From: Qipengyuania sediminis
GTDB taxonomy: Bacteria; Pseudomonadota; Alphaproteobacteria; Sphingomonadales; Sphingomonadaceae
Assembly (NCBI RefSeq): GCF_004358425.1
Contig: NZ_CP037948.1
Span: 558,001 to 622,000, forward strand
Direction of reading: 5' to 3'
DNA length: 64,000 nt
A model generated the notes under the pieces. The model ran no database searches. It had not been told where the DNA came from and worked only from the letters and a program-made list of their open reading frames with translations. The position numbers were made by a program, and so were the translations under genes. Below, piece after piece: positions 1-10,725 of this stretch (position 1 is its first letter; each line of letters starts with the position of its first letter).

Positions 1-63
1 CCCGTTCAGCTTGCGGCGCTAGTGTCGCAGGTTTCTTGGGGTGTGGATAGAACGGGAAGGCAT

Positions 64-1791
64 ATGGTAGAAGCCACTGCAGCGAAGAAACCGTCGAGCT
101 GGCGCGTGCTTGGCACTGCGCTGCGCAATCGCAAGACGGGCTTTATGCTGCTGTTCGGCTTTGCCAGCGGGTTGCCCTTCGCGCTGTTCCTGGGCACGCT
201 CTTTGCCTGGCTGACCGAGGCGGGGGTCGATCTCGAGACCATGGGGGTCTTCAGCCTGATCGGGCTCGCCTACGCCTTCCAGTTCCTGTGGTCGCCGCTG
301 ATCGACAAGCTCGACCTGCCTGTGTTGCACCGTCTCGGCAAGCGCAAGCAGTGGATCGTGCCGATGCAGCTGCTGCTCGGCGGCATCCTGATTACGATGA
401 GCCTGCTCGATCCCGGAAGCGCGCTTGGGGTCTTCAGCCTGCTTGCCGGCCTCGGCGCCTTCGCCAGCGCCACGCAGGACATCGCGATCAACGCCTGGCG
501 CATCGATGTTGCCGACGAGCGGGCGACGCTCGATATCCTCTCCACGATATACCAGATGGGCTACCGCCTGTCCTCGCTCGTCGGCGGGGCGCTGGCGCTG
601 ATCATCGCGGCGCGGATCGGCTGGCCGCAGACCTATCTGGTGCTTGGGCTCATCATGCTCGGCATCGGCCTCGTCGGCATCTTCGCGCCCATCGCTGACA
701 GCCCCGACAGCGATGTCGCCAACGAAAGCGAGCTACAGGTTCGCGCGCTGCGCCGGGCGGGGGAGCTGGCGCCGGTGGTGCGCTACCGCGCGCTGGCGCT
801 GGTGGGCCTGCTGTGGGCGGGCGCGATCACGGTCGTGCTCACCTTCATGATCGCCTCGCTCACCGCCGCGCCCGAGGCGCGACCGGACCCCACCGAGTTC
901 ACGCTCAACTGGGGCCCCTGGATCATCGTCGCGACGATCGTGCTGCCAGCGCTCATCGCAGGCTGGCTGGCAGCGCAGGAGAAGCGCGGCCTCAACCTGC
1001 TTGCGGCGGAGGCGCCGCCCGCGCGGGGCGCCAGCTATGCCGCTGATCATCTCTACCGCGCGCTGGTGCTGCCGCTGGTGGAGTTCGTCGGCCGCATGGG
1101 CTGGTCGCTGGTGCTGATTCTGGCGGTGGTCCTCACCTATCGCATCTGCGATGCGATCTGGGGCACCTTCGCCTACCCGTTTTACCTGGGTGAGCTGCAG
1201 TATACGAAGGATGAAGTGGCGGTCGCTTCCAAGTTCTTCGGGGTCGGCGCGATCGTGCTCGGGCTCGCGATCGGCGGCTGGATGCTGACCGCGCTGGGCC
1301 GTATGTTCACGCTGCTCCTGGGGGGTCTGCTCGCGGCATTGACCAATCTGCTCTATGCCGACTTGGCTGCCGGGGGGCAGTACATGGGAGCCTTTGCCTT
1401 CAATACCGGCTTTGCCGCGCTGGTGTCCAGCTTCCCCGGCGGCAGCCCAAAGCTCGCGACCCTGATGGCGGTCATCGGGGCCGAGAACCTCGCCATCGGT
1501 ATTGCGGGCGCGGCTTACATTGCCTGGCTGTCCTCGATCGTGTCGAAGCGTTTCAGCGCGGTGCAATATGCGCTGCTGTCTTCGCTGACGCTGCTGGTTG
1601 GGACGTTGGGGCGCGGTGCTTTGGGCCAGATGATCGAGCGGCAGGGCTACTTCGACGTCTTCGTGCTGACGACCTGGATCGGCATCGCGGCGATGGTGCT
1701 GGTGGGGTTCGAGTGGTGGCGCCAGCGGCGCAGCGCGAACAGCGGGGTCATCGCGCCCGAGGCACGAAGCGCCGCTGTCCCGGCAGAGTAG
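64..1791 (+). CDS. ampG: AmpG-family muropeptide MFS transporter
   Basis: Inner-membrane permease of the major facilitator superfamily, AmpG type, expected to import GlcNAc-anhydro-muropeptides from cell-wall turnover. The product (575 aa) is strongly hydrophobic throughout, has the family-like segment GFASGLP near residues 32-38 and a second cluster of helices after a central loop, which accounts for its being longer than the E. coli protein. I chose the ATG at 64 because GGGAAGG sits just upstream; a GTG at 22 in the same frame is less likely. The stop abuts the convergent folC stop. Substrate is inferred from family only; sphingomonads often carry several AmpG-like paralogues, so this one may differ. 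Confidence 0.8.
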   Translation: MVEATAAKKPSSWRVLGTALRNRKTGFMLLFGFASGLPFALFLGTLFAWLTEAGVDLETMGVFSLIGLAYAFQFLWSPLIDKLDLPVLHRLGKRKQWIVPMQLLLGGILITMSLLDPGSALGVFSLLAGLGAFASATQDIAINAWRIDVADERATLDILSTIYQMGYRLSSLVGGALALIIAARIGWPQTYLVLGLIMLGIGLVGIFAPIADSPDSDVANESELQVRALRRAGELAPVVRYRALALVGLLWAGAITVVLTFMIASLTAAPEARPDPTEFTLNWGPWIIVATIVLPALIAGWLAAQEKRGLNLLAAEAPPARGASYAADHLYRALVLPLVEFVGRMGWSLVLILAVVLTYRICDAIWGTFAYPFYLGELQYTKDEVAVASKFFGVGAIVLGLAIGGWMLTALGRMFTLLLGGLLAALTNLLYADLAAGGQYMGAFAFNTGFAALVSSFPGGSPKLATLMAVIGAENLAIGIAGAAYIAWLSSIVSKRFSAVQYALLSSLTLLVGTLGRGALGQMIERQGYFDVFVLTTWIGIAAMVLVGFEWWRQRRSANSGVIAPEARSAAVPAE

Positions 1792-3075
<1,284 letters not shown>

Positions 3076-3178
3076 ATTCCCTTCCCGCCTGCGATAGGGG
3101 TTAGGGGTGGGCCAATCTTGCATCGGGGCATAGGCGCGACATGCTCGCCCCCGGCCCCTCCCGCAAGCGGGAGGGGGG

Positions 3179-4027
3179 CTACGCCACCGCCCGCGGCGTC
3201 AGATAATCCAGCACGGTCGCCAGCGTCGCCTTCAGCTCGCTGCGATGCACCACCATGTCTACCATGCCGTGCTTGTGCAGGTATTCGGCGCGCTGGAAGC
3301 CCTCGGGCAGTTGCTCGCGGATCGTGTCCTGGATCACGCGTTGCCCCGCGAACCCGATCAGCGCGCCGGGCTCTGCGATATGGATATCGCCCAGCATGGC
3401 ATAGCTAGCGGTGACGCCGCCGGTGGTGGGGTCCGCCAGAATGACGATATAGGGCAGGCCCGCTGCCTTCAGCCGCCGCGTCATCACGGTCGCCTTGGGC
3501 ATCTGCATGAGGCTCAAGATGCCCTCCTGCATCCGCGCGCCGCCCGCCGCCGTCACCACCACATAGGGCGCGCGCACGTTCAGCGCGTGCTCGGCCCCGG
3601 CGACGAAGGCGCTGCCCACCGCCATGCCCATGCTGCCACCCATGAAACCGAAGTCCTGCACCCCGATCACGGCGCGGAAGTCCTCGACGGTGCCGTCCGC
3701 CACGGTGAAGGCATCCGAATGCGTGCTCTTGGCGCGCGCCTGCTTCAGCCGCTCGGTATAGCGTTTGGTGTCGCGGAACTTCAGCGGATCCTCGCGCACC
3801 TGCGGGGCGGGGAGGATGCGGTATCCACCGTCGAGCAGCAGATCGAGCCGCGCATCCGCGCCCATCCGTCCGTGGTGCTCGCAGCGCGGACAGACATCCA
3901 GATTCTCGTGATACTCGCGCGCGAAGATCATCTCGGTGCAGCCGGGACACTTGATCCACAGCGTATCGTCGGTGGTCCGCTTGGGGATGAAGGGCAGCGA
4001 ATTGCGGACGCGGGTAAACCAGTTCAT
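3179..4027 (-). CDS. accD: acetyl-CoA carboxylase carboxyltransferase subunit beta
   Basis: Beta half of the carboxyltransferase that moves CO2 from biotin-carrier protein to acetyl-CoA, the first step of fatty-acid synthesis. The N-terminal zinc ribbon is intact (Cys27, Cys30, Cys46, Cys49), followed by the crotonase-like carboxyltransferase core with GGARMQEG and the [10 protein letters not shown] segment. Length 282 aa is typical. Its ATG overlaps the trpA stop by 4 nt (ATGA), so translation is probably coupled to trpA. Confidence 0.97.
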   Translation of the reverse strand: MNWFTRVRNSLPFIPKRTTDDTLWIKCPGCTEMIFAREYHENLDVCPRCEHHGRMGADARLDLLLDGGYRILPAPQVREDPLKFRDTKRYTERLKQARAKSTHSDAFTVADGTVEDFRAVIGVQDFGFMGGSMGMAVGSAFVAGAEHALNVRAPYVVVTAAGGARMQEGILSLMQMPKATVMTRRLKAAGLPYIVILADPTTGGVTASYAMLGDIHIAEPGALIGFAGQRVIQDTIREQLPEGFQRAEYLHKHGMVDMVVHRSELKATLATVLDYLTPRAVA

Positions 4028-4815
4028 GCCGGAATCCTTGCGGCCGAATGGACTGCCTTTGCAAGGCTCTGGGTCAAGGCGCGCAGGTGATGCGGGGCGT
4101 CGGGCCCGTACTCGCCGACCAGCTCGACGAGCGCGGAGCCGACCACCACGCCATCGGCATGGCGCGCGATTTCACCGGCTTGCTCGGGAGTCCTCACACC
4201 GAATCCCACCGCCACTGGTAGATCGGTCGCGGCCCTGAGCCGCGCGACCGCCTCGGCGATGTGTGCGGTCGCGGCCTGCTGCTTGCCGGTGATCCCGGCG
4301 ACCGAGACGTAGTAGAGGAACCCGCGCGACCCCTCGAGCACCTGCGGCAGGCGCCTGGCATCGGTGGTGGGCGTGGCAAGCCGGATCGGCGCGATGCCCT
4401 TGTCCCGCAGCGCCGGGCCGAGCGCATCGTCCTCCTCGGGCGGAATATCGACGCAGATCACGCCGTCGACGCCCGCGTACGCGCATTCGGCGGCAAACCA
4501 CTCTGGCCCGCGCCGCACCATCGGGTTGGCATAGCCCATCAGCACGAGCGGCACGTTGGGATGACGCTGGCGGAAGGCGGCAGCGATGTGGAACACTTCG
4601 GCCGTCGTCGTCCCCGCCCCGAGCGAGCGCAAGTTCGCCGCCTGGATCGCTGGCCCATCGGCCATCGGATCGGTGAACGGCATCCCCAGCTCGATCACAT
4701 CCGCGCCGCCCGCGACCAGCGCATTCAGATTGGCCGCAGTGTCGCCATCACCCGCGGTGAGGAAGCAGACGAGGGCGGGGTGGGGCTTTGCGAAGGCGGT
4801 GGCGACACGGGTCAC
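4024..4815 (-). CDS. trpA: tryptophan synthase alpha chain
   Basis: Cleaves indole-3-glycerol phosphate to indole and glyceraldehyde-3-phosphate and channels indole to TrpB. The conserved [15 protein letters not shown] segment (residues 41-55) contains the catalytic glutamate (E42) and the aspartate-bearing loop; a phosphate-binding GFGV motif follows near residue 200. Start is GTG, overlapping by 4 nt (GTGA) the stop of the tiny membrane-protein gene that separates it from trpB. 263 aa is normal. Confidence 0.97.
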   Translation of the reverse strand: MTRVATAFAKPHPALVCFLTAGDGDTAANLNALVAGGADVIELGMPFTDPMADGPAIQAANLRSLGAGTTTAEVFHIAAAFRQRHPNVPLVLMGYANPMVRRGPEWFAAECAYAGVDGVICVDIPPEEDDALGPALRDKGIAPIRLATPTTDARRLPQVLEGSRGFLYYVSVAGITGKQQAATAHIAEAVARLRAATDLPVAVGFGVRTPEQAGEIARHADGVVVGSALVELVGEYGPDAPHHLRALTQSLAKAVHSAARIPA

Positions 4816-5030
4816 AATCGACTCCCGAACGATCGCGCGCCAAACAATTTTCTTTGAAGCCAGAAGGCCGCCGGAATGGCGACCAAAAGGGCGATCAGAG
4901 AGCTAAGTGACATGCCGAGTATCTCGGTCTTACGAAGAGCAGATACCTGACCAAGCAGCATGCTAGTCCCTATCGCCAACAGAAGTCCGGCGATTATGAG
5001 AAACAAAGACGGTGCTAGCGTCCCCTTCAA
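4812..5030 (-). CDS. small two-helix membrane protein encoded between trpB and trpA
   Basis: A 72-residue open frame fills exactly the gap between trpB and trpA. A TTG start overlaps the trpB stop (TTGA) with GGAG 5 nt upstream, and its TGA overlaps the trpA GTG start (GTGA). The product has two hydrophobic stretches (about residues 6-26 and 37-56) separated by a short polar loop containing RKTE, and a basic C-terminal tail. Base composition is visibly less GC-rich than both neighbours. No family recognised. The two overlap junctions and the precise fit argue it is translated; function unknown. It could alternatively be a spacer that merely maintains translational coupling from trpB to trpA. 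Confidence 0.6.
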   Translation of the reverse strand: MKGTLAPSLFLIIAGLLLAIGTSMLLGQVSALRKTEILGMSLSSLIALLVAIPAAFWLQRKLFGARSFGSRL

Positions 5031-6259
5031 ATCTCCACTCCCAGCTTTTCGGCCACAGTGAAGATGTCCTTGTCGCCGCGGCCGCAGAGGTTGGCGAGGA
5101 TTATCCGGTCGCGGTCCATCTCTTTCGCGCGCTTGGCGACGGCGGCGATGGCGTGGCTGGGTTCGAGCGCGGGGATGATGCCCTCGGTGCGGCAGAGAAG
5201 CTGGAAGGCTTCCAGAGCCTCGTCGTCGGTGACGGCGGTGTATTCGACGCGGCCGATGTCTTTCAGCCAGGCGTGCTCGGGGCCGATGCCGGGGTAGTCG
5301 AGCCCGGCGCTGATCGAGTGGCCTTCGGTGATCTGGCCGTCCTCGTCCTGCAGCAGATAGGTCTTGTTGCCGTGGAGCACACCGGGCGCGCCGCCGAGCA
5401 GGCTGGCGGCGTGCCGGCTGTCGAGGCCGTAGCCCGCCGCCTCTACGCCCAACATCGCTACATCCGCGTCGTCGAGGAAGGGGTGGAACAAGCCGAGTGC
5501 GTTCGAGCCGCCGCCGATCGCCGCGACCAGCAGATCGGGCAGGCGGCCGGTCCGGCTCAGCATCTGCGCGCGCGCTTCCTTGCCGATCACGCTCTGGAAG
5601 TCGCGCACCAGCTCGGGATAAGGATGCGGGCCCGCCGCGGTGCCGATGATGTAGAAGGTGTCGTGGACGTTGGCGACCCAGTCGCGCAGCCCCTCGTTCA
5701 TCGCGTCCTTCAGGGTCGCCGCCCCGCTGGTCACGGGCACCACCTCGGCGCCCAAGAGCTTCATGCGGAACACATTGGGCTGCTGCCGGGCGACATCGGT
5801 CGCGCCCATGTAGATCACGCAGGGCAGCCCGAAGCGCGCGCAGACGGTGGCGGTGGCGACGCCGTGCTGGCCCGCGCCGGTTTCCGCGATGATGCGCGTC
5901 TTGCCCATCCGCATCGCCAGCAAGATCTGCCCGATGCAATTGTTGATCTTGTGCGCGCCGGTGTGGTTCAACTCGTCGCGCTTGAACCACACCTGCGCCC
6001 CGAAGCCCTTGTGCGCGCTACCGCGCAGCGCCTCGGTCAGCCGTTCCGCGAAGTAAAGCGGGCTCGGGCGGCCGACGTAATGTTCAAGCAAATCATCGAA
6101 TTGCGCCTGAAAGCTCGAATCCGCCTGCGCTTTGCGATACTCACGCTCAAGCTCCAGGATCAGCGGCATCAGCGTTTCGGCGACATAGCGCCCGCCATAG
6201 TCGCCGAAATGCCCGCGCTCGTCGGGCTGCGTGCGGAAGGAGTTGGGTTGGTCGTTCAT
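5027..6259 (-). CDS. trpB: tryptophan synthase beta chain
   Basis: PLP enzyme that condenses indole with serine to give tryptophan. Length 410 aa; the PLP lysine is K104 in HTGAHKINN, and the phosphate-cradling GGGSNA lies at residues 249-254. N-terminal [13 protein letters not shown] is typical of the TrpB1 type. Start ATG at 6259 overlaps the trpF stop (ATGA), so an upstream extension of the frame into trpF is not coding. Followed by the tiny membrane ORF rather than directly by trpA. Confidence 0.98.
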   Translation of the reverse strand: MNDQPNSFRTQPDERGHFGDYGGRYVAETLMPLILELEREYRKAQADSSFQAQFDDLLEHYVGRPSPLYFAERLTEALRGSAHKGFGAQVWFKRDELNHTGAHKINNCIGQILLAMRMGKTRIIAETGAGQHGVATATVCARFGLPCVIYMGATDVARQQPNVFRMKLLGAEVVPVTSGAATLKDAMNEGLRDWVANVHDTFYIIGTAAGPHPYPELVRDFQSVIGKEARAQMLSRTGRLPDLLVAAIGGGSNALGLFHPFLDDADVAMLGVEAAGYGLDSRHAASLLGGAPGVLHGNKTYLLQDEDGQITEGHSISAGLDYPGIGPEHAWLKDIGRVEYTAVTDDEALEAFQLLCRTEGIIPALEPSHAIAAVAKRAKEMDRDRIILANLCGRGDKDIFTVAEKLGVEI

Positions 6260-6894
6260 GCCGCGCGCACCGCATCGCAAAAGGCGCGGATGAGGTCCAC
6301 GCTCTTTTCCCCCGGTGCGCTCTCCAGCCCGCTCGAGGCATCGACCAGCGGCGCTTTCGTCCGCCGGATTGCTTCGCCCACATTGTCCGGGGTCAGCCCG
6401 CCCGCAAGCGCCCAGGGCATGAAGGGCTGCCAGGCTTCCAGCAGCTCCCACTGCGCGGTAACGCCATTGCCGCCCGGCAGCGCCTTTGCCGGCGCATCGA
6501 ACAGCAGGCGATCGGCCTTGCCTTCGAAGACCCGCGCCCGTTCCAGCGTGCCCGCGTCTCTCAGCCCGAAGCTGCGCCAGGCCTCGACACCCTTGATCGT
6601 CTGTCGCACCAGCGCGACCCACTCGGGCGTTTCGGAGCCATGAAACTGGATCACGTCGGGGCGGATCACGTCATAGGCGCGGGCAAGCTGCTCGGGCTGC
6701 ATGGCCACCGTCACCAGCACCAGCTTGACGTTCTCCGGAACACGCCGCCGCAGCTTCGCCGCCGCTTCCAGCGAGAGGTGCCGCGGGCTCTTTTCGAAAT
6801 GCACGAAGCCGACATGGCTCGCTCCCGCATCGACCGCGGCGTCGAGCGTCTCGGGCGTGGACAGCCCGCAAATCTTGATCTGAGTATCCGGCAT
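6256..6894 (-). CDS. trpF: phosphoribosylanthranilate isomerase
   Basis: TIM-barrel isomerase converting N-(5'-phosphoribosyl)anthranilate to the ribulose form, third step of tryptophan synthesis. Catalytic cysteine is in [10 protein letters not shown] near the N terminus and the general acid aspartate in [10 protein letters not shown] near the C terminus; 212 aa is normal. trpE, trpG, trpD and trpC are not in this window, so the pathway is split between loci, as is usual in alphaproteobacteria. Overlaps trpB by 4 nt. Confidence 0.96.
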   Translation of the reverse strand: MPDTQIKICGLSTPETLDAAVDAGASHVGFVHFEKSPRHLSLEAAAKLRRRVPENVKLVLVTVAMQPEQLARAYDVIRPDVIQFHGSETPEWVALVRQTIKGVEAWRSFGLRDAGTLERARVFEGKADRLLFDAPAKALPGGNGVTAQWELLEAWQPFMPWALAGGLTPDNVGEAIRRTKAPLVDASSGLESAPGEKSVDLIRAFCDAVRAA

Positions 6895-6912
6895 CGCGCC
6901 GCCCCTTAGCGG

Positions 6913-7419
6913 TCAGGCAAGGCGCTTGGCCAGCACCTCCATCCAGTAAGGCGGATCGAGCGGAACGGGGAAGGGCCGAAGCGCGCCGGTGCGACACCAA
7001 CCGCGCCGCTCGTAATAGGCGATGAGCTCGCTGCGCTGCTCGATGACGGTCATCTCGATGGCGCGGCAGCCGAACTTGTCGCGGGCGTGGCCCTCTGCAG
7101 CCGCGATCAGCCGTTTGCCGAGCCCAAGGCCCTGTCGCGTGGGCTCGATGCACAACAACCCAAGATAAGCGAGCCCGTCACCCCGGTCTGCGACATTGAC
7201 GCAGCCGAGCGGCGTGGCGCCCTCGAACAGGGTCAATAGCGCTTGCCCGGGATCGGCGACGATGCCTTCGAGCTCGCCGGCATCAAGCCGGGTGTCGGAG
7301 AGAAGATCGGCTTCGTGAGTCCAGCCGAGCCGCGCCGTGTCGCCGCGATAGGCACGCTCCACGACATCGGCGATGGCGGGCAGGTCGGCCGCCACCGCCG
7401 GCCTGATCTCGAAGGGCAT
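6913..7419 (-). CDS. GNAT-family N-acetyltransferase
   Basis: 168-residue single-domain acetyltransferase of the Gcn5-related fold. The acetyl-CoA site is visible as the segment RQGLGLGKRLIAAAE (about residues 100-114), and a typical C-terminal IAYYERRGW motif follows. The substrate cannot be told from sequence. It lies 3 nt from pyrF and 18 nt from trpF in the same direction, so it is probably co-transcribed, but nothing suggests a role in tryptophan or pyrimidine synthesis. Confidence 0.85.
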   Translation of the reverse strand: MPFEIRPAVAADLPAIADVVERAYRGDTARLGWTHEADLLSDTRLDAGELEGIVADPGQALLTLFEGATPLGCVNVADRGDGLAYLGLLCIEPTRQGLGLGKRLIAAAEGHARDKFGCRAIEMTVIEQRSELIAYYERRGWCRTGALRPFPVPLDPPYWMEVLAKRLA

Positions 7420-7422
7420 GAC

Positions 7423-8097
7423 CTATAGAGTCGCCTCGATCGCCCGCGCTGCCGCCAGAGGGTCTTCAGCGCGGGTGATGGGGCGGCCGATCACGAGGAC
7501 GCTCGCACCGCGATCGCGCGCCTGGCGGGGGGTGACGACGCGTTTCTGGTCCCCCGCCGCGCCACCTGCGGGGCGCAGGCCGGGGACGACGAGGAACCCA
7601 TCCTTCCACCGCGCATGGACGCGCGCGACCTCCGCGCCCGAGCAGACGATGCCGTCGAGCCCGGCTTCCTGCGCGAGATCGGCGAGACGCAGCACCTGGT
7701 CTTCCGCCGTTCCCGCGATCCCGGTCGCGGCGAGATCGCCTTCGTCCATGCTGGTCAGCATGGTCACCGCCACCACCCGCGTGTGCGCGCCTGCGGCGGC
7801 CTTTGCGTCCTCCATCATCGCCCGCCCTCCGCCGGCATGGACCGTGACGATCGCGGGCTCGAGCGCGTGGATCGCCTGCATCGCGCACGCGACCGTGTTC
7901 GGAATGTCGTGCAGCTTCAGATCGAGGAACACCGGCAGGCCAAGCGCCGCGAGCCGCTGAACTCCGGCCGGGCCATGCGCGCAGAAGAATTCGAGCCCCA
8001 GCTTCACCCCGCCGACATGCGACCGGACCCGCGCCGCCAGGGCCTCGGCCTCCGCCAGCCGGGGGAGGTCGAGCGCCAGAAAGACCGGATTGCTCAC
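7423..8097 (-). CDS. pyrF: orotidine 5'-phosphate decarboxylase
   Basis: Last step of UMP synthesis: decarboxylation of OMP. The signature FLDLKLHDIPNTV spans residues 58-69 with catalytic K61 and D64; the phosphate-binding VIGRPIT is near the C terminus. 224 aa is normal for the bacterial type. Start is GTG. It follows the LapA-like gene by 10 nt and precedes the GNAT gene by 3 nt. Confidence 0.96.
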   Translation of the reverse strand: MSNPVFLALDLPRLAEAEALAARVRSHVGGVKLGLEFFCAHGPAGVQRLAALGLPVFLDLKLHDIPNTVACAMQAIHALEPAIVTVHAGGGRAMMEDAKAAAGAHTRVVAVTMLTSMDEGDLAATGIAGTAEDQVLRLADLAQEAGLDGIVCSGAEVARVHARWKDGFLVVPGLRPAGGAAGDQKRVVTPRQARDRGASVLVIGRPITRAEDPLAAARAIEATL

Positions 8098-8107
8098 GCC
8101 CCGTCGG

Positions 8108-8479
8108 TCACAGGGGTCGGCCCTCCGGATGGCCAGGGTGCTCGACGGGCGGGGGGAGGTCGGCCGGGTTGGCAGGCGGCTTGACCGGCCGATCGGGCAC
8201 CGGCGAGGCCGCGGGCGCGGAGACCGCGGCGGCCTGGGCGCGCGCCGCGCTTTCCAGATGGGAGATCCGCCGTTCCAGCCGCCACTTGCTGCCGCGATGG
8301 AACAGCCACATCGGCACGAGGCCCAGCAGGAACGAAACCACGACGATTGCGGGCAGCCGCGTATCCCACACGAAGCCCGGCCAGATACGCATGGCCAGCA
8401 CCGTTTCCCAATTCAGCATGGTGAGGACGACCAGCGCGATCAGCAGCACCAGCCAGAGTATCGTGCGGACGAAATGCAT
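8108..8479 (-). CDS. LapA-domain membrane protein
   Basis: 123-residue inner-membrane protein with two transmembrane helices (about residues 5-25 and 43-62) followed by a short helix (RLERRISHLESAAR) and a proline/alanine-rich cytoplasmic tail. This is the layout of the lipopolysaccharide-assembly protein A (LapA/YciS) domain, which in E. coli helps control LpxC turnover with LapB. No lapB is visible nearby. Start at the ATG at 8479 (GGGAG about 9 nt upstream); a longer frame to 8629 lacks family character and overlaps purB. The tail PPANPADLPPPVEHPGHPEG is low-complexity. Confidence 0.75.
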   Translation of the reverse strand: MHFVRTILWLVLLIALVVLTMLNWETVLAMRIWPGFVWDTRLPAIVVVSFLLGLVPMWLFHRGSKWRLERRISHLESAARAQAAAVSAPAASPVPDRPVKPPANPADLPPPVEHPGHPEGRPL

Positions 8480-8546
8480 GAGTTCGTGCTCCCCTGTTCC
8501 CCCGGTTCCCACGCTACGCGCGGGGGCGCGCGCGAGTCCAGCAATG

Positions 8547-9857
8547 TCAGCCGAACACGCGCGCGAAGACCGTGTCGACGTGCTTAAAGTGGTATGCAAG
8601 GTCGAAGAGCGCTTCGAGCGCATCCGCATCGAGCGCGGCGGTCACCTCGGGATCGACTTTCAGCAGGTCGAGCAGTTGCAGCCGCCCATCCGCCTCCCAC
8701 ACGCGCATCGCGTTCTTCTGCACCAGCCGGTAGGCCTCGTCGCGAGTCAGCCCTGCCTGCGTCAGCGCCAGCAGCACCCGCTGCGAATGGACGAGGCCGC
8801 CCATGCGGTCGAGATTGGCCTGCATCCTTGTCGGATAGACAAGCAGCTTCTCGACCACGCCGGTCAGCCGCGCGAGCGCGAAATCGAGCGTGATGGTGGC
8901 ATCTGGGCCGATGAAGCGTTCGACCGAGGAGTGGCTGATGTCGCGTTCATGCCACAGCGCCACGTTCTCGAGCGCGGGGAGGGCATAGGCGCGGATCATG
9001 CGCGCCTGGCCGGTGAGGTTCTCGGTCAGGATCGGATTGCGCTTGTGCGGCATCGCGCTCGAACCCTTCTGCCCGGGCGAGAAATATTCCTCAGCTTCCA
9101 GCACCTCGGTGCGCTGCAAATGGCGGATCTCGACCGCCAGGCGCTCGATCGAGCCCGCGATCACCGCAAGCGTCGCGAAGAACATGGCGTGCCGGTCGCG
9201 CGGGATGACCTGCGTGCTGACGGGTTCGACCGTCAGCCCGAGCTTTTCCGCCACATAGGCTTCGACCGCGGGGTCGACATTGGCGAAGGTGCCGACCGCG
9301 CCCGAGATCGCGCAGGTCGCGATCTCCGCCCGCGCGGCGCTAAGCCGGGCCTTGCCGCGCGCGAACTCGGCATAGGCCTGCGCAAGCTTGAGGCCGAAAG
9401 TAACGGGTTCGGCATGGATGCCGTGGCTGCGCCCGATCGTGGGGGTGTAGCGGTGCTCCTCGGCGCGCATTTTCAGCGCCGCCAGCAGCGCGTCGAGATC
9501 GGCGAGCAGAATATCGCTCGCGCGCGCCAATTGCACCGCTAGCGTGGTATCGAGCACGTCCGAGCTGGTCATGCCCTGATGCATGAAGCGCGCCTCGGGC
9601 CCGACCTCGTCGGCCACCCAATCGAGAAAGGCGATGACATCGTGCTTCAGGACCGCTTCGCGCGCGTCAATCGCCGCGACATCAATGCGTGGCTCGGTTG
9701 CCCACCAATCCCACAGTGCCTTGGCCGCGCTCTGCGGCACCACGCCAAGGTCGGCGAGCTTCTGGGTCGCATGCGCCTCGATCTCGAACCAGATGCGATA
9801 GCGCGCCTCCGGCTCCCACAGCGCGGTCATCTGCGGGCGGGCGTAGCGGGGGACCAT
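8547..9857 (-). CDS. purB: adenylosuccinate lyase
   Basis: Cleaves SAICAR and adenylosuccinate in purine synthesis. The fumarase/aspartase superfamily signature [10 protein letters not shown] is at residues 266-275, and the TSSDVLDT substrate loop at 97-104. 436 aa is typical of the shorter class. ATG at 9857 has GGAGC upstream. Heads the minus-strand run towards folC and is itself preceded by radC in the same direction, with only 48 nt between them. Confidence 0.97.
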   Translation of the reverse strand: MVPRYARPQMTALWEPEARYRIWFEIEAHATQKLADLGVVPQSAAKALWDWWATEPRIDVAAIDAREAVLKHDVIAFLDWVADEVGPEARFMHQGMTSSDVLDTTLAVQLARASDILLADLDALLAALKMRAEEHRYTPTIGRSHGIHAEPVTFGLKLAQAYAEFARGKARLSAARAEIATCAISGAVGTFANVDPAVEAYVAEKLGLTVEPVSTQVIPRDRHAMFFATLAVIAGSIERLAVEIRHLQRTEVLEAEEYFSPGQKGSSAMPHKRNPILTENLTGQARMIRAYALPALENVALWHERDISHSSVERFIGPDATITLDFALARLTGVVEKLLVYPTRMQANLDRMGGLVHSQRVLLALTQAGLTRDEAYRLVQKNAMRVWEADGRLQLLDLLKVDPEVTAALDADALEALFDLAYHFKHVDTVFARVFG

Positions 9858-9905
9858 GGGAAGCTCCGGTTGCGGATGCGCAGGGCGGCTAGGGGTGGGG
9901 CGGGG

Positions 9906-10652
9906 TCAGATCAACCCCTTCGCCCGCAGACTGACGTGGCCGTCGGCACCGATGATTACGTGGTCGTGCACTGTGATGCCGAGATTGCGGCCGGCCTCCA
10001 TGATCTTCTTGGTGATCGCGATATCGGCGCGGCTGGGTTCGGGGCTGCCGCTGGGGTGGTTGTGGACGAGCAGCAGCGCGCTCGCGCCGATGTCCAATGC
10101 CTTGTGGATCACCTCGCGCGGGTAGATCGCGCCTTCGTCGATCGTGCCGTCATGCACGATCTCGTCCAGGATCAGCCGGTTCTGCGTGTTGAGGTAAAGC
10201 ACCCGCACCCGCTCGCGATTGAGGTTCGCCATGTCGATCGCCAGGTAGTCAAGCAGCGCTTGCCAGCTTGCCAGCACCGGCTGGCCCTTGACCTTGCCCT
10301 TCGCCATGCGCCGCGCGGCGAGGCTGACGCTCTTGAGCGCCGCGGCTCCCGCTTCGCCTACGCCCTTTACCTCCTGCACCGCCAGCGGATTGGCTTCGAG
10401 CACTGCGGCGAAGCTGCCGAAGCGAGCGATCAGCGCCTTGGCGGCAGGCTTGGTATCGGCGCGGGAAGACCCGGCGAAGAGCAGGAATTCGAGCAGCTCG
10501 TAATCGGCGAGCGCATCGGGTCCGCCCGTCAGCAGCCGCTCGCGCAGCCGCGCCCGGTGGCCGGCCGCGGAATGATCCCTGGCGGGGGTCGGAGCCGGGG
10601 CGGGGGCCGGAGCCGGGGCGGGGGCCGGAAACAGGTCTTCAGCCTCCTGCAA
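9906..10652 (-). CDS. radC: RadC-family JAB/MPN-domain protein
   Basis: RadC/YicR family protein of uncertain cellular role (historically DNA repair; JAMM-fold). The metal-binding motif HNHPSG is at residues 197-202 with the downstream aspartate at 210, and a helix-hairpin-helix-like region KGVGEAGAAALKS lies around 96-108. TTG at 10652 is the only upstream start, because a TGA in the same frame lies two codons before it. The first 25 residues include an (Ala-Pro) run encoded by an 18-bp tandem repeat, so the N terminus is a probable length-variable linker. Divergent from ydbH. Confidence 0.88.
   Translation of the reverse strand: MQEAEDLFPAPAPAPAPAPAPTPARDHSAAGHRARLRERLLTGGPDALADYELLEFLLFAGSSRADTKPAAKALIARFGSFAAVLEANPLAVQEVKGVGEAGAAALKSVSLAARRMAKGKVKGQPVLASWQALLDYLAIDMANLNRERVRVLYLNTQNRLILDEIVHDGTIDEGAIYPREVIHKALDIGASALLLVHNHPSGSPEPSRADIAITKKIMEAGRNLGITVHDHVIIGADGHVSLRAKGLI
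10581..10629 (+). repeat. 18-bp tandem repeat (2.7 copies) in radC
   Basis: Near-perfect direct repeat with units at 10581-10598, 10599-10616 and a partial 10617-10629; the first unit differs from the second by one base (t for c). On the minus strand it encodes the alternating Ala-Pro stretch near the RadC N terminus. An in-frame unit length of 18 bp means copy-number change would alter the linker by 6 residues without frameshift. Confidence 0.9.
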
Positions 10653-10725
10653 CCTTCATCCCCCTACAGCGCCCGGCGATGCGCCGCATTTGCCTTCGGC
10701 GGCGTCGGCGCGCAAGCGAGGATGG

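Noticed and set aside
5012..6643. Long plus-strand open frame (543 codons) opposite trpB
   Set aside because: Antisense shadow of a strongly conserved gene in GC-rich DNA; no family features, no ribosome site.
6895..6912. trp attenuator or leader peptide ahead of trpF
   Set aside because: Only 18 nt to the upstream gene, with no Trp codon run or alternative hairpins.
10581..10629. Possible CRISPR-like repeats
   Set aside because: Units are contiguous with no spacers and lie inside radC.
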